Assembly: GCA_021208885.1 (NCBI GenBank)
Contig: JAJOJF010000045.1
Coordinates: forward strand, 1 to 45,501
Direction of reading: 5' to 3'
Source of the DNA: Burkholderiaceae bacterium
Lineage (GTDB): Bacteria; Pseudomonadota; Gammaproteobacteria; Burkholderiales; Burkholderiaceae_B
Length of the DNA: 45,501 nt
The notes under the pieces are model-generated. The model worked only from the letters and a program-made list of their open reading frames with translations, was not told the DNA's origin and did no database searches. This document shows positions 1 to 10,103 of this stretch, piece after piece. Within the stretch, counting starts at the first letter, position 1. Each line of letters opens with the position of its first letter. A program made the position numbers and the translations under genes.

Positions 1-2
1 TC

Positions 3-887
3 GATTTATTAACCAAAAGTTCGCCGTTTACGGCTATCGATTATTTCCATCGATCATCGAGAAATATTCTTGCGGCGATTGCTGTTATTGAGAGTTTTCC
101 AGGTGGAGAGAGTCTGCGTGACCCAGCCAGCGGCAGTTCCCTGCAGGATTTCAGGCGTCGACTGCAAGACTATGTCTACTATTTGATCACCGAACTAGAC
201 CAGTTATTCCAGGAAACAGCAAGCCCATCTGATCGGGAGATTCGCACAGCCCAACTGAGACTCAGAGAGCTTCAAGTGCGCCGAGACACTTTGCTTGCCA
301 GAGTTGAAACATATCGTAAGGCGCTTGCAGAGTATGACTCACTCCGCATACAGACCGGTGGGGTGTCAGGCGTCCAAGGCTTAGGGTCAGACCAGGTCGG
401 TGTAGATCTGCAATCCCGCTCCGGTGGAATTCAGTTACAAGGAGATTCGATTGACCGGCTAATAGACCTTGGCAGTCAAAACCGTGATGCCCAGTTCCGA
501 CAGTCATTGATCAATGAGCGTGTTGAAGCAGAGATTCAGGCTCTGAACATGAGCGAAGAAATGGTTAGACTAGAGCGGCGAATAGCAGCTGGCCAAGACA
601 TGAGCGTCAATCGATCGGCTGATGTTGCTGAGTTTCAAGAAGCCGTTGCGCAAGTAGCAAGCCTACTTGCCGATATCTCTAACGGAGTTAGCCGTATCAG
701 TGAAACACAAACAGCTAGATTTCAAGGGGATACGGGACGCCTCTACACTGAGAGTACGGTTCAAAGCACTCCCGCTGTTAGTCTGGCACGCTACTTCGGA
801 CCCTCGATAGCACTCGCGTTAACGCTGTTGGTTTTTCTCTGGATTGCAACATTTCTCAGGAATTATGCGCGCAAGCGGGGGCTGTAA
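3..887 (+). CDS. C-terminal part of an unrecognised coiled-coil membrane protein (5' end outside window)
   Basis: The frame is open from base 3 to a TAA at 885-887, so this is the last ~294 residues of a longer protein. A TTG at 183 is in frame, but coding continues upstream without a stop and the protein probably does not start there. The visible part is hydrophilic and rich in Glu, Gln, Arg and Leu, with heptad-like stretches suggesting coiled coils. It ends in one hydrophobic segment (about the last 35 to 10 residues, GPSIALALTLLVFLWIATF) followed by a basic tail, RNYARKRGL. This fits a membrane-anchored protein with a periplasmic coiled-coil body and a short cytoplasmic C-terminus. Polysaccharide chain-length regulators (Wzz-like) have this topology, but I see no diagnostic motif, so function is left open. 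Confidence 0.6.
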   Translation, partial: DLLTKSSPFTAIDYFHRSSRNILAAIAVIESFPGGESLRDPASGSSLQDFRRRLQDYVYYLITELDQLFQETASPSDREIRTAQLRLRELQVRRDTLLARVETYRKALAEYDSLRIQTGGVSGVQGLGSDQVGVDLQSRSGGIQLQGDSIDRLIDLGSQNRDAQFRQSLINERVEAEIQALNMSEEMVRLERRIAAGQDMSVNRSADVAEFQEAVAQVASLLADISNGVSRISETQTARFQGDTGRLYTESTVQSTPAVSLARYFGPSIALALTLLVFLWIATFLRNYARKRGL

Positions 888-920
888 GCTTTTCTGCATA
901 TCAGCGTTTACCGAATAGAG

Positions 921-957
921 AGCTGCTTGGAGCTTATATGGGAAACCCCAAGCGGCT
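921..957 (+). terminator. Possible terminator hairpin after the first gene
   Basis: AGCTGCTTGG (921-930) pairs with CCAAGCGGCT (948-957), ten pairs with one G-U, around a 17-base loop. It is followed on the plus strand by TTGTATTTGTAT, a weak T-rich tail. It lies between the plus-strand gene ending at 887 and the 3' end of ppsA at 982, so it could serve the former and, as a bare hairpin, the latter. The tail is poor, so this is tentative. Confidence 0.35.
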
Positions 958-981
958 TTGTATTTGTATATCGTTTGGATC

Positions 982-3348
982 TCAGCTTGCGGCGAGCTTT
1001 TTCCAAGTCTCAACCACCGTATCCGGGTTCAAAGAGACTGACAGGATTCCCTGATCCTTCAGCCATTGAGCAAAATCCGGATGGTCGCTTGGACCTTGAC
1101 CACAAATGCCGACATATTTGCCAGACTTCAGGCAAGCGTCGATAGCGCGCTTGAGCATGAACTTGACCGCGTCATCGCGCTCGTCGAAGTCAGAAGCCAA
1201 GAGCTCCATGCCTGAATCACGATCAAGACCCAAGGTCAATTGAGTCATGTCGTTTGATCCAATTGAAAAACCATCAAAGTGCTGCAAGAACTCCTCGGCC
1301 AAGATGGCATTCGAAGGTACTTCACACATCATCACAATGCGAAGGCCGTTCTGCCCGCGAGCCAAGCCGTTTTCTGCTAGCAGATTGATAACGCGCTCGG
1401 CCTGAGGCACTGTACGCACGAATGGCACCATCACTTCCATGTTGGTCAAGCCCATCTCATCACGAACCTTCTTGACCGCTTCGCATTCCATGCGGAAACA
1501 CTCTGCAAAGTCATCTGCCAGATAACGGGACGCACCGCGGAATCCGAGCATGGGATTTTCCTCTTCGGGCTCATAGCGCGAACCACCAACAAGCTTGCGG
1601 TATTCATTCGACTTGAAGTCTGAGAGTCGAACAATCACGGGCTTGGGTGCGAAAGCGGCTGCGATGGTGGCCATGCCTTCAGCAAGCTTTTCTACAAAAA
1701 ACGCGCGTGGGCTTGCATATCCACGGGCAGCTGACTCAACGGCAATTTTAAGATCGCTGTCGACATTGGGGTAATCAAGAACAGCTTTGGGGTGAATGCC
1801 AATATTGTTGTTGATAATGAATTCAAGACGGGCTAAGCCAACGCCATGATTGGGAATTTGTGCAAAGTCAAACGCCAGCTGCGGGTTACCCACGTTCATC
1901 ATGACCTTAAGGTCAACGGGTGGCATTTCGCCACGGCGGACTTCTTCAACCTCGGTTTCGATTAGGCCATCATAGATACGGCCCTCGTCGCCCTCTGCGC
2001 AAGACACAGTCACCGATTGACCTTCTTTGAGACGATCGGTGGCATCAGAACAACCGACGACTGCCGGGATACCGAGCTCCCGGGCGATGATGGCAGCGTG
2101 GCAAGTTCTCCCGCCACGATTGGTAACAATGGCGGCGGCCCGCTTCATGACTGGCTCCCAGTTGGGATCAGTCATGTCGGTGACCAGGACATCGCCGGCT
2201 TGGACTTTATCCATTTCCGAGACATCTGCCACAATACGCACGGGTCCGGCACCGATTTTTTGACCAATCGCGCGGCCGGTAACCAGTACATCGCCTGTGG
2301 CTTTCAATCGATAGCGCAGCTGAACATCATGCTGCGACTGCTGCGATTTAACCGTCTCGGGACGAGCCTGCAAAATATAGAGTTTGCCATCAATGCCATC
2401 ACGGCCCCACTCAATGTCCATTGGCCGTTGGTAGTGCTTTTCAATGATGACTGCGTAGTGAGCGAGCTCAATAACCTCGGCATCACTCAGGGAGAAGCGG
2501 TTGCGCTCAACCACGGGAACGTCGACTGTGCGAACAGCATGCCCACTTGATCGATCGTCGTCGAACTCCATTTTGATGAGCTTGGAACCAATACGGCGGC
2601 TGACAATTGGGTAGTGCCCGTCAGCCAATGTGGGCTTAAAAACGTAGAACTCGTCTGGGTTTACCGCACCTTGTACCACGGTCTCACCCAATCCATAGGA
2701 TGAGGTGATGAACACCACATCTGAAAACCCCGACTCGGTGTCGATGGTGAACATCACCCCGGCACTGCCTTTGTCTGAACGTACCATGCGCTGAATGCCG
2801 GCCGATAGCGCGACCTCAGCGTGGGTAAAGCCTTTGTGCACGCGATAGGAAATCGCGCGATCGTTATAAAGCGAAGCAAACACTTGACGGATCTTGTCGA
2901 TCACATCATCGATTCCAACCACATTCAGGAAGGTCTCTTGCTGGCCAGCAAAGGACGCGTCAGGCAAGTCTTCGGCAGTGGCCGAAGAACGAACGGCAAA
3001 TGATCCCTTGCCATCAGCATCGAGTTCAGCAAAGGCTTGACGAATTTGCTCATCAAGCTGCTTGGGCAATGGTGCCTGAACGATCCACTGACGAATCTGA
3101 GCACCAGCCTCAGCCAGCGCACGTACGTCATCAGCGTCAAGTGTTGCCAGCCGGTCAGCGATGCGATCAGCTAGTCCGGTTTGTGCCAGAAAGTCACGAT
3201 AAGCCTGTGCCGTCGTGGCAAAGCCGCCCGGCACGCGAACACCTGCGTCAGAAAGTTGGCTAATCATCTCGCCTAGAGATGCGTTCTTGCCTCCTACGGT
3301 ATCAACATCCGTCATGCGGAGCTGATCAAACGGTACGACATATGACAT
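982..3348 (-). CDS. ppsA: Phosphoenolpyruvate synthase (pyruvate, water dikinase)
   Basis: This cytoplasmic enzyme makes PEP, AMP and Pi from pyruvate, ATP and water, the first step of gluconeogenesis from three-carbon acids. The 788 residues match the full family length. The N-terminal ATP-binding domain opens with [11 protein letters not shown] (about 18-28) and ends near ILQARPETV (325-333). The swivelling phosphohistidine domain carries GGRTCHAA with His417. The C-terminal PEP/pyruvate barrel ends with [11 protein letters not shown], where Cys749 is the expected catalytic cysteine. Thr415, two residues before the active His, is the site that PpsR-type proteins phosphorylate in this family. 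The ATG has an AGGGTGA ribosome-binding site. It is divergent from ppsR, its regulator, 211 bp away. Confidence 0.97.
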   Translation of the reverse strand: MSYVVPFDQLRMTDVDTVGGKNASLGEMISQLSDAGVRVPGGFATTAQAYRDFLAQTGLADRIADRLATLDADDVRALAEAGAQIRQWIVQAPLPKQLDEQIRQAFAELDADGKGSFAVRSSATAEDLPDASFAGQQETFLNVVGIDDVIDKIRQVFASLYNDRAISYRVHKGFTHAEVALSAGIQRMVRSDKGSAGVMFTIDTESGFSDVVFITSSYGLGETVVQGAVNPDEFYVFKPTLADGHYPIVSRRIGSKLIKMEFDDDRSSGHAVRTVDVPVVERNRFSLSDAEVIELAHYAVIIEKHYQRPMDIEWGRDGIDGKLYILQARPETVKSQQSQHDVQLRYRLKATGDVLVTGRAIGQKIGAGPVRIVADVSEMDKVQAGDVLVTDMTDPNWEPVMKRAAAIVTNRGGRTCHAAIIARELGIPAVVGCSDATDRLKEGQSVTVSCAEGDEGRIYDGLIETEVEEVRRGEMPPVDLKVMMNVGNPQLAFDFAQIPNHGVGLARLEFIINNNIGIHPKAVLDYPNVDSDLKIAVESAARGYASPRAFFVEKLAEGMATIAAAFAPKPVIVRLSDFKSNEYRKLVGGSRYEPEEENPMLGFRGASRYLADDFAECFRMECEAVKKVRDEMGLTNMEVMVPFVRTVPQAERVINLLAENGLARGQNGLRIVMMCEVPSNAILAEEFLQHFDGFSIGSNDMTQLTLGLDRDSGMELLASDFDERDDAVKFMLKRAIDACLKSGKYVGICGQGPSDHPDFAQWLKDQGILSVSLNPDTVVETWKKLAAS

Positions 3349-3559
3349 GGAGTCACCCTATAACAATGAATGGAAAGCGAGTTAGGTCAGTCCACACCCT
3401 GCTCCAAAGGCGATAAACTGACCAAACCGGCCTTAACAGCTCACCGTGACCCGGCAAGCCTCATCGTTAGGAACGACAGATCCTTGTGGACCGTCGCCGG
3501 TGACCCCAGTTGTTGCAGTGCATTGTACCTCTACTTATGACGACTTTAGGACACAGAAA
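3349..3559. promoter_or_regulatory. Divergent ppsA/ppsR control region
   Basis: These 211 bases separate the ppsA start from the GTG start of ppsR, so promoters in both directions should lie here. A weak plus-strand candidate is TTGCAG (3513-3518) with TTATGA (3535-3540), 16 bp apart. AGGA at 3548-3551 is the ppsR ribosome-binding site. The ppsR frame is open leftwards to 3446, but residues encoded there do not look like the family. I see no convincing operator. Confidence 0.4.
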
Positions 3560-4396
3560 GTGACAGACGCATCTCAGATTGAACGCACGGTTTTTATCAT
3601 TTCAGATGGTACAGGCATCACCGCTGAAACCTTTAGTCACTCCGTGCTGTCGCAGTTCGAAGGCGTGAAATTCAACCAAGTGAGAATCCCGTTCGTAGAC
3701 ACATTGGAGAAAGCCGACGCAGTCATTGAGCGAATCAATCATGTCGCTTCCCAGGGCACAGAGCCCATTGCATTCACGACATTGGTCAACACCGAGGTCT
3801 CGACCCGGATAAAAACCGCTAAAGCACTATTTCTGGACTTGTTTGCCGGATTTGTCGAGCCACTTGAGCACAACCTTGGCATGCGCTCTAGCCACAGTAT
3901 CGGCAAATCTCATAAAGTGGCCAATTCAACACAATATCGCAACCGTATCGACGCCATCAATTACAGCCTGGCCCACGACGATGGGCAGTTCATCAAGGGC
4001 TTGTCCGAGGCGGACGTCATTCTTGTGGGCGTTTCACGCTGCGGCAAAACGCCAACCAGCCTTTACCTTGCCATGCAATACGGGGTTAAAGCCGCGAACT
4101 TCCCTCTGATTCCTGAGGACTTTGATCGTGGCTCACTGCCCGCGACGCTGCATCCCCATCGAGGCAAGCTCTTTGGATTAACCATTCAGCCCGAAAGACT
4201 TGCTGAAGTGCGGCAGGAGCGTCGTCCCAACAGTAAGTACGCCTCATTGCCCCAGTGTTTGCACGAGGTTGCGGAGGCCGAACGCTTAATGCGCATGGAA
4301 AATATCCCTTCGCTGTCCACAACGACCAAGTCCATCGAGGAAATCGCCACCACCATCTTGCATGAAATCAAGTTGGATCAACACCAATCGTATTGA
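3560..4396 (+). CDS. ppsR: PEP synthase regulatory protein, bifunctional kinase/pyrophosphorylase (DUF299)
   Basis: The family uses ADP to inactivate PEP synthase by phosphorylating a Thr beside its catalytic His, and reactivates it by Pi-dependent phosphorolysis. I chose the GTG at 3560 because AGGA sits eight bases before it, the product becomes 278 residues (the usual ~270-280), and the sequence then begins directly with the family core, [18 protein letters not shown]. Upstream in-frame codons to 3446 would add 38 residues that do not resemble the family. The nucleotide-binding loop GVSRCGKT is at about 157-164. The [12 protein letters not shown] stretch and the C-terminal [20 protein letters not shown] are also typical. 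Convergent with the methyltransferase gene, whose stop is five bases away. Confidence 0.96.
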   Translation: MTDASQIERTVFIISDGTGITAETFSHSVLSQFEGVKFNQVRIPFVDTLEKADAVIERINHVASQGTEPIAFTTLVNTEVSTRIKTAKALFLDLFAGFVEPLEHNLGMRSSHSIGKSHKVANSTQYRNRIDAINYSLAHDDGQFIKGLSEADVILVGVSRCGKTPTSLYLAMQYGVKAANFPLIPEDFDRGSLPATLHPHRGKLFGLTIQPERLAEVRQERRPNSKYASLPQCLHEVAEAERLMRMENIPSLSTTTKSIEEIATTILHEIKLDQHQSY

Positions 4397-4401
4397 GCAG
4401 G

Positions 4402-5232
4402 CTATTGGCTTGCGAGATGCTGACGGCGTTGCTCAAAGAGGCAAACAGCAGCAGCGCTTGCTACGTTCAGAGATTCGACAGCCTCGCTATCATGAGGAAT
4501 ATAGACGCATTGGTCCGCCGTGGCCAAAAGCTCGGGCGCCACGCCCCTGCCCTCATTGCCAAACATCCAGGCGATGGCACCATCGAGGGGCACTTCATAT
4601 ATCGATGTGGCATCGGCTTGCAGCGCCGTTGCCAAGACCTGACCCCCATTGGTTTGGCTGCGCCACTGTTTGACGACTGATACCAAGTTCACCTGCTCAT
4701 GGATGTTCAAGGCAAATTGTGCGCCTTGACCGGCACGAAGTACTTTAGGAGACCAGCAAGCAGCTGTCCCAGGGCTGGTAAAAACAGTTTTGATGCCTGA
4801 AGCGGCCGCGATCCTCAGCAAAGTGCCAACATTGCCAGGGTCTTGTACCTCATCGAGCAAAATACAGCTTTGCCCAAGCTTATCCGCGTCCAGCGTTTTG
4901 GCCGGCAAAAGTCCCTCGATGCTTGTCATAGGGCTTGAAATAAAAATTACCGCCGGCGGGCTAACCAACGTAGAAAGCCCCGCCAAAAGCTTGCCTGGCA
5001 GACCTATGCATTGATCAGGGTCGAGCTGCGCGACAAGCGCCTGGATTTCGGCTTGACCGAGTTGCTCTTGTGCGAACAAAGCCCATTGGGGTTGACCACC
5101 ACCATGCTCAAGCCACGCTTGACAAAGATGAACGCCCTCTAGCCAGACACTGTGGCCAGGCTTGCCAGCGTACTTCGCTTGGACTAGCCACTGCCGATAT
5201 CGAGGGTTGCTTCTTGAGCTTAGGTTCTCCAT
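4402..5232 (-). CDS. SpoU/TrmH-family RNA 2'-O-ribose methyltransferase
   Basis: This is an S-adenosylmethionine-dependent methyltransferase of the knotted SPOUT fold, likely acting on rRNA or tRNA ribose. The three SpoU motifs are clear: DEVQDPGNVGTLLRIA, then FGNEGRGV, then IPHDSEAVESLNVASAAAV near the C-terminus. The N-terminal ~100 residues resemble the substrate-binding domain of RlmB/TsnR-like members. The frame is open 20 residues further upstream, inside rnhB, but the ATG at 5232 overlaps the rnhB stop (TAATG), which implies translational coupling and gives a 276-residue protein. The exact target nucleotide cannot be told. Last gene of the envelope run, convergent with ppsR. Confidence 0.9.
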   Translation of the reverse strand: MENLSSRSNPRYRQWLVQAKYAGKPGHSVWLEGVHLCQAWLEHGGGQPQWALFAQEQLGQAEIQALVAQLDPDQCIGLPGKLLAGLSTLVSPPAVIFISSPMTSIEGLLPAKTLDADKLGQSCILLDEVQDPGNVGTLLRIAAASGIKTVFTSPGTAACWSPKVLRAGQGAQFALNIHEQVNLVSVVKQWRSQTNGGQVLATALQADATSIYEVPLDGAIAWMFGNEGRGVAPELLATADQCVYIPHDSEAVESLNVASAAAVCLFEQRRQHLASQ

Positions 5233-5813
5233 TACTGATCCTGGCCAAGACAAGCCCTGACCGGCGCAAAACTTCGCCGGTGCGCTGGGCACGGCCCGTA
5301 TTGGCGCAAACGCGCTAAGTGCAAGGCTGTGCCGTAACCTTTGTGTTGATCAAAAGCATACTCTGGGAATTGCTGATGTAGAGCCGCCAGTGACGCATCA
5401 CGCGCTGTTTTTGCCAAGATAGAGGCCGCAGAAATTGCCGGCTCAGTCAAGTCGCCTTTGACAATGGCCCGCGCTGGCAAATTAAGCTTGGGCAGCCGAT
5501 TGCCATCGACGATGACTTCAGTGGGCGAGTATGAAAGACCATCCACAGCACGTTGCATGGCCAGCATCGTCGCCTGCAAAATGTTGTATTCATCAATTTC
5601 CTGAACGCTGGCCTTGGCAATCGACCACGCCAAAGCATGTTCCCGGATCAGCAGTGCCAATTTGTTACGTTGACGTTCCGAAAGCTTTTTCGAGTCGGTT
5701 AAGCCCTCAATGGGCGCGTTTGCATCGAGGATGACTGCAGCAGCATACACATCGCCCGCCAGTGGCCCGCGTCCTGCTTCATCAACGCCTGCGATAAGGA
5801 CCTGATCCGTCAT
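5232..5813 (-). CDS. rnhB: Ribonuclease HII
   Basis: It cleaves RNA in RNA-DNA hybrids and at single ribonucleotides misincorporated in DNA. The 193 residues are normal length. The signature [12 protein letters not shown] is near residue 9 and supplies the first catalytic Asp-Glu pair. Further conserved stretches are [21 protein letters not shown] (catalytic Asp) and [14 protein letters not shown] (catalytic Asp in the family). I chose the ATG at 5811-5813 because it overlaps the lpxB stop as ATGA and the protein then begins like its relatives. The open frame extends to 5870 inside lpxB. Placement after lpxB is conserved in proteobacteria. Confidence 0.96.
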   Translation of the reverse strand: MTDQVLIAGVDEAGRGPLAGDVYAAAVILDANAPIEGLTDSKKLSERQRNKLALLIREHALAWSIAKASVQEIDEYNILQATMLAMQRAVDGLSYSPTEVIVDGNRLPKLNLPARAIVKGDLTEPAISAASILAKTARDASLAALHQQFPEYAFDQHKGYGTALHLARLRQYGPCPAHRRSFAPVRACLGQDQ

Positions 5814-6988
5814 TTGCCGTTCTCCATGACTTTCAGGATCGCTTCGCTTGCTACAGAAGCTGTGTCGCAACGAAGTGTCTCATGCAGATGAATAAAGGCC
5901 TGTTCGATCTTCGAGCGACGCGATACATCTTCCCGAATCTCCCATATTGCATTGGCCAATTTCTCAGGCGTGGCGTCTTCCTGCAAGAGCTCAGGCACCA
6001 CAAACGATTGGCTAAGAACGTTGGGAAGTCCCACCCAAGGCAGGCTCGGGGCCGATTGGCCTGACTTCCAGGCCATTAGTCGTCTCATCCAGGGGCTAAG
6101 TACATAACTGATCACCATAGGACGCTTAAAAAGAGCGGTCTCGAGCGTTGCTGTGCCGCTTGTTACGAGTGCAGTGTCACACGCAGCCATGGCTTGCCAC
6201 GAAGCGGGCACATCGCTTGTCTGGGTGCCATCAATCACATGAAGGTGGTTTAGTGAAAAACCAGCAGCAATTTGATCGAACTGCACTCTGCGTTCCGCGT
6301 TCACCATCGGCACTACAAATACCAGATCGGCTTGACGACGTTGCAGTTCTTGTGCTGCCGCTAAAAATCGGGGTGTCATCAGCTCGATCTCAGATCGCCG
6401 GCTGCCCGGCAAGATTGCGATGACTTCAGCGTCTTGGTCGATGCCGAGTGCCTCGCGGGTTCTGATGCTATCGGGCTCCATCGGAATTCGGTCGGCTAGA
6501 GGATGGCCGACATAGGTGGCGGGGATGCCCTCGCGCTCATAGATCTCGAGCTCAAATGGAAACAGCACTAGCATGTGTGACACTGCTTCGCGTATTCGGT
6601 GAATGCGCTCATAGCGCCAAGCCCAAATTGAGGGGCTCACAAAGTGAACTGTCGGAATGCCATGCTGTTTTAGCTTGTGTTCAAGACGCAAATTAAAGTC
6701 TGGCGCATCGACACCAACGAAAACATCCGGTTGGGATCTTAGCCAACGATTCTCAACGTCTTTGAAAATTCGGTAGAGTTTGGGCAAGCTCTTGATCGCA
6801 TCAACGTAGCCAAAAACAGAAAGCGCATCCATGGGATGCCAAATCTCCATCCCCTTTGCTTTGAGGGCTGGGCCACCGATACCACATGCATTTAAATCAG
6901 GACAACGGTTACGAATGCCCGCTAGAACTTGCGCTGCAATCAGGTCGCCCGAGGGCTCGCCAGCGACGAGTCCAAGGCACGCAGTCAT
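5810..6988 (-). CDS. lpxB: Lipid-A-disaccharide synthase
   Basis: A GT19-family glycosyltransferase that joins UDP-2,3-diacylglucosamine to lipid X at the inner membrane, forming the lipid A disaccharide. The 392 residues match the family. The N-terminus [18 protein letters not shown] is the classic LpxB opening. [13 protein letters not shown] and [12 protein letters not shown] follow, then [11 protein letters not shown] and [11 protein letters not shown] of the nucleotide-binding half. The start ATG overlaps the lpxA stop (ATGA at 6985-6988), and its stop overlaps the rnhB start in the same way, so the three are probably co-translated. Confidence 0.98.
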   Translation of the reverse strand: MTACLGLVAGEPSGDLIAAQVLAGIRNRCPDLNACGIGGPALKAKGMEIWHPMDALSVFGYVDAIKSLPKLYRIFKDVENRWLRSQPDVFVGVDAPDFNLRLEHKLKQHGIPTVHFVSPSIWAWRYERIHRIREAVSHMLVLFPFELEIYEREGIPATYVGHPLADRIPMEPDSIRTREALGIDQDAEVIAILPGSRRSEIELMTPRFLAAAQELQRRQADLVFVVPMVNAERRVQFDQIAAGFSLNHLHVIDGTQTSDVPASWQAMAACDTALVTSGTATLETALFKRPMVISYVLSPWMRRLMAWKSGQSAPSLPWVGLPNVLSQSFVVPELLQEDATPEKLANAIWEIREDVSRRSKIEQAFIHLHETLRCDTASVASEAILKVMENGK

Positions 6989-7779
6989 GGTCGAATGATG
7001 CCCCGGGAGCTTGTGCCCAGAAAATCGAGCAGCGTCTGCAACACGTCGGCAGCTGCCGCGTCCTGAGCCTGACGCTCAATAAGTTGGGTGCGCGCCTGCT
7101 CCAGTGACAGCCCTCTCCGATAGATGATCTTGTATGCATCACGCAAAGCCAAGATCGCCTCAGGGCTAAAGCCTCGGCGCTTTAAACCTTCCGCATTGAT
7201 GCCAACAGGAACACATGGATTGCCTGAACCCATAACAAACGGCGGCACATCCATGTGCAAGGCGCTTGAGCCGCCGACCATTGCATGCGCCCCTATCTTG
7301 CCGAACTGATGAACGGCCGCCAGACCACCCACAATCGCCCAGTCGCCGATGTGGACATGACCACCCATCTGGACCCCATTGGCCAGAATCGTGTGACTAC
7401 CAATTTGGCAGTCATGGGCCACATGAACATAGGCCATGACCCAATTATCCGAACCGATGCGTGTCACGCCCACATCTTGAACAGTACCCGTGTTCAGGGT
7501 GACATACTCACGAAACATGTTCCGGTCGCCAATCTCAAGCCGTGTGGGCTCACCCGCGTACTTCTTGTCTTGCGGCATGCCGCCGACACTGCAAAAGCGG
7601 TAGAACGTGTTGTTTTGCCCAATCGTGGTGTGACCATCGACGATGCAGTGTGCACCAAGCGTGGTGCCCTGACCGATACTGACGTTGGGCCCGATAATGC
7701 AGTAAGGGCCAATTTCAACGTTTTGAGCGATCTGGGCGGTGGGATCAACAATCGCCGTGGGGTGAATGCTAGTCGCCAT
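6985..7779 (-). CDS. lpxA: UDP-N-acetylglucosamine O-acyltransferase
   Basis: First step of lipid A synthesis: transfer of a 3-hydroxyacyl chain from acyl carrier protein to the 3-OH of UDP-GlcNAc, in the cytoplasm. The 264-residue protein has an N-terminal left-handed beta helix of hexapeptide repeats (I-x-P-x-A-x-I patterns from residue 5 to about 185) and a helical C-terminal domain. His122 in HVAHDCQIG is the expected catalytic base. The [20 protein letters not shown] segment is diagnostic of LpxA. The ATG directly follows the fabZ stop with no gap. Confidence 0.98.
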   Translation of the reverse strand: MATSIHPTAIVDPTAQIAQNVEIGPYCIIGPNVSIGQGTTLGAHCIVDGHTTIGQNNTFYRFCSVGGMPQDKKYAGEPTRLEIGDRNMFREYVTLNTGTVQDVGVTRIGSDNWVMAYVHVAHDCQIGSHTILANGVQMGGHVHIGDWAIVGGLAAVHQFGKIGAHAMVGGSSALHMDVPPFVMGSGNPCVPVGINAEGLKRRGFSPEAILALRDAYKIIYRRGLSLEQARTQLIERQAQDAAAADVLQTLLDFLGTSSRGIIRP

Positions 7780-8232
7780 TTATGCTTCCATGGGACGAAT
7801 TGCGCACATCAGTTTGGCTTCTGCGGCAACTTGATCATCGACTTTGGCGACAGCGGAGTACTTGCAAATGGTACGACTTAAGCGCTCTGCTTGCACGTGC
7901 AGATTAAGTTGATCGCCAGGCACGACCGGGCGGCGAAAGCGTGCGCCGTCAATGCCCACGAAGTAATACAGCAGTTGCTCACCCTTTGCCTTTAGGCCAG
8001 TTTCATCAGCAAATGAAAAAATCGCTGCAGCTTGCGCCAATGCCTCAAGAATCAGGACCCCGGGCATGACTGGATGATGCGGGAAGTGCCCCGGAAAAAA
8101 AGGCTCATTGATCGAAACATTTTTGATTGCGTGAATCGATTTGCCGGGCACCATATCAATCACCCGATCAACCAAGAGCATTGGATAACGGTGTGGAATG
8201 CTGTCAAGGATTGCTTTGATGTCAAGTTGCAT
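7780..8232 (-). CDS. fabZ: 3-hydroxyacyl-ACP dehydratase
   Basis: A hotdog-fold dehydratase of fatty acid elongation. It competes with LpxA and LpxD for 3-hydroxyacyl-ACP, which is why the genes travel together. The 150 residues include [13 protein letters not shown], then [20 protein letters not shown], where His49 and Glu63 are the catalytic pair. No strong Shine-Dalgarno precedes the ATG. The lpxD stop is 47 bases upstream. Confidence 0.97.
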   Translation of the reverse strand: MQLDIKAILDSIPHRYPMLLVDRVIDMVPGKSIHAIKNVSINEPFFPGHFPHHPVMPGVLILEALAQAAAIFSFADETGLKAKGEQLLYYFVGIDGARFRRPVVPGDQLNLHVQAERLSRTICKYSAVAKVDDQVAAEAKLMCAIRPMEA

Positions 8233-8279
8233 GAGTGTGTTTCGGGCTCGCGACCCGCGTATCCAGTGTTGTGTCTATT

Positions 8280-9386
8280 CTATTCAATTTCGCCGACGTT
8301 GCGCTCGAGCTCGCGAAGTCGCTTGCGCAATTCAGAGAGCTGACTCATAACTGCCGCGTTGCGTTGCCACTGCTTGTGTGGCGCGGCCGGCATGACCCCG
8401 GTAAAACGCCCTGCTTTCGGGATGTCTGATGTGATGGCTGTGCCGCCAGAGATTTGCACATCATCGGCGATGGTCAAATGACCCGAGAACATGGCCGCAC
8501 CGCCAATGATGCAACGCGCCCCGATTTTGGTGGATCCCGCAATGCCAACACAGGCTGCCATTGCTGTATGGTCACCAATATGACAGTTGTGGCCGATCAT
8601 GATTTGATTGTCTAGCTTTACGCCATTGCCAATGACGGTATCTTCAAGCGCTCCGCGATCGATGGTTGTGTTGGCACCAATTTCGACATCATTGCCAACC
8701 ACCACACCGCCTAACTGCGAAATCTTGCCCCAAGCTCCCTGCCCGAGCATTGGATTGGGTGCAAATCCAAAGCCATCGGCTCCAAGCACAACGCCGGCAT
8801 GAATGATGCCACGCTGCCCAATGCGCACATTGTCGTAAAAAGTCACATTGGGGTAGAGAACCGAACCTGAGCCAATTCGACAGTTCGCACCAATACAGCA
8901 GTTCGCCTGTACCATTACGCCCTGATCGATCACTGTGCCAGCGCCAACGACAACGTTAGGACCAATGACGGCGTCTTTGTCAATGGATGCTGTCTGATGA
9001 ACCACCGCGCTCGGGTGAACGCCAGGGATCCATGGCGGCTGACGGCGCTGATCGAACCAGCGCGCCACGAGCGCATAAAGCAAATAGGGTTGCCCACAGA
9101 TGACCTGAACGTAATCCGGTGTCTTGGCAAGTTCAGCTCGCATGTCAGCAGTCATGATGACAGCACAAGCGCTCGCTTGCTGAAGTTGGTCTTTGAACTT
9201 GGATGAGACAATGAAAGAAATTTCATGCTCATTGGCTGAACCAATCGGACCAATGCCAAGGACTTTTGTATCCTGGGCATAAACAAGCCCGGGCTCGATG
9301 CGGTCTACCAGCGTTTTCGCTTCGGCGATGTCAGCTAACAGCTCTTGAACGGAGGGCGCCCTATCGGGCGCAAGGATAACGGGCAT
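8280..9386 (-). CDS. lpxD: UDP-3-O-acylglucosamine N-acyltransferase
   Basis: Third committed step of lipid A synthesis, adding the N-linked 3-hydroxyacyl chain. The 368 residues show an N-terminal uridine-binding domain (about 1-110), a left-handed beta helix with hexapeptide repeats (about 115-320), and a C-terminal helix. GVVLGADGFGFAPN and IMIGHNCHIGDHTAMA, with the His expected to be catalytic, are typical of LpxD. The C-terminal SQLSELRKRLRELERNV is a short coiled-coil helix. It follows skp by 22 bases. Confidence 0.97.
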   Translation of the reverse strand: MPVILAPDRAPSVQELLADIAEAKTLVDRIEPGLVYAQDTKVLGIGPIGSANEHEISFIVSSKFKDQLQQASACAVIMTADMRAELAKTPDYVQVICGQPYLLYALVARWFDQRRQPPWIPGVHPSAVVHQTASIDKDAVIGPNVVVGAGTVIDQGVMVQANCCIGANCRIGSGSVLYPNVTFYDNVRIGQRGIIHAGVVLGADGFGFAPNPMLGQGAWGKISQLGGVVVGNDVEIGANTTIDRGALEDTVIGNGVKLDNQIMIGHNCHIGDHTAMAACVGIAGSTKIGARCIIGGAAMFSGHLTIADDVQISGGTAITSDIPKAGRFTGVMPAAPHKQWQRNAAVMSQLSELRKRLRELERNVGEIE

Positions 9387-9408
9387 GAACGCAAAGGCAG
9401 TTAAGAAG

Positions 9409-10026
9409 TTACTTTTTAGCTTCTAGTGCTTTGATGACCTTATCAGTGATGTCAACTCTGTCACTGACCGTGACAGCATCTTGCAGAATCAGATCATAGT
9501 TCTCGTCTTCAGCAATTTTGACGATTGCTGCATTGGCGTTCTCGATAATGACAGCGAACTCTTCATTGCGGCGGCGATTAAAGTCTTCCTGGATCTCACG
9601 CTGTTTGCGCTGCAGATCGGCATCGAGGTTGCCAAGCTCACGTTGACGGCGGTTGCGATCGCTCTCGGCCAAAACAGGCGCATCTTTCTCGAACTGCTGC
9701 ACTTTTTTACGGAATTCAGCGATCTCTTTTTGCAAGGACTCGTTGCGCTGGTTAAATTCCTTTTCAATTTTCTCCTGTGCGGTCTTTGCCGGTTGGGAAT
9801 CGCGCAAGATACGCTGCGTATTGACAAAGCCAATTTTTGTGCCAGCCGCTTGTGTTGCATCCGATCCCCCAGTGTTTGAGCTTGCAGCTGCTTGAGCCAA
9901 TGCGGCTGGGGAAGGCAACGTGAGTAAGACTGCTGCTGCACCAATGGCAGCAACGCCTAACAGCTTTCTCGAAGATTGGAAAGCCAGATTCAAGCTAAAA
10001 CTAAAACCAGTCATCACATCGCGCAT
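9409..10026 (-). CDS. skp: Periplasmic outer-membrane protein chaperone Skp/OmpH
   Basis: A holdase that keeps unfolded outer-membrane proteins soluble on their way to BamA. An N-terminal signal peptide (hydrophobic KLLGVAAIGAAAVLLTLP, likely cleavage after ALAQA) is followed by a beta strand, KIGFVNTQRILRDS. A long charged coiled coil then runs from about residue 85 to 165, and the C-terminus returns to NYDLILQDAVTVSDRVDITD, as in OmpH proteins. Several in-frame starts exist (TTG 10050, ATG 10032, ATG 10026, ATG 10014). I prefer 10026 because GGTGAT sits at suitable distance, giving 205 residues. It lies directly downstream of bamA. Confidence 0.93.
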   Translation of the reverse strand: MRDVMTGFSFSLNLAFQSSRKLLGVAAIGAAAVLLTLPSPAALAQAAASSNTGGSDATQAAGTKIGFVNTQRILRDSQPAKTAQEKIEKEFNQRNESLQKEIAEFRKKVQQFEKDAPVLAESDRNRRQRELGNLDADLQRKQREIQEDFNRRRNEEFAVIIENANAAIVKIAEDENYDLILQDAVTVSDRVDITDKVIKALEAKK

Positions 10027-10103
10027 GTTCATATCACCGTGGGAATTCAAATTTAAATAAAAGTTCTATCGACACATTGTGCCACTAATCTGCTTCTGTT
10101 GGC

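Noticed and set aside
2017..2550. Plus-strand open frame opposite ppsA
   Set aside because: The whole stretch is covered by the well-supported ppsA; the translation has no domain or start signal.
3446..3559. Longer N-terminus for PpsR
   Set aside because: The 38 added residues do not fit the family and a GTG with AGGA at good spacing starts exactly at the family N-terminus.
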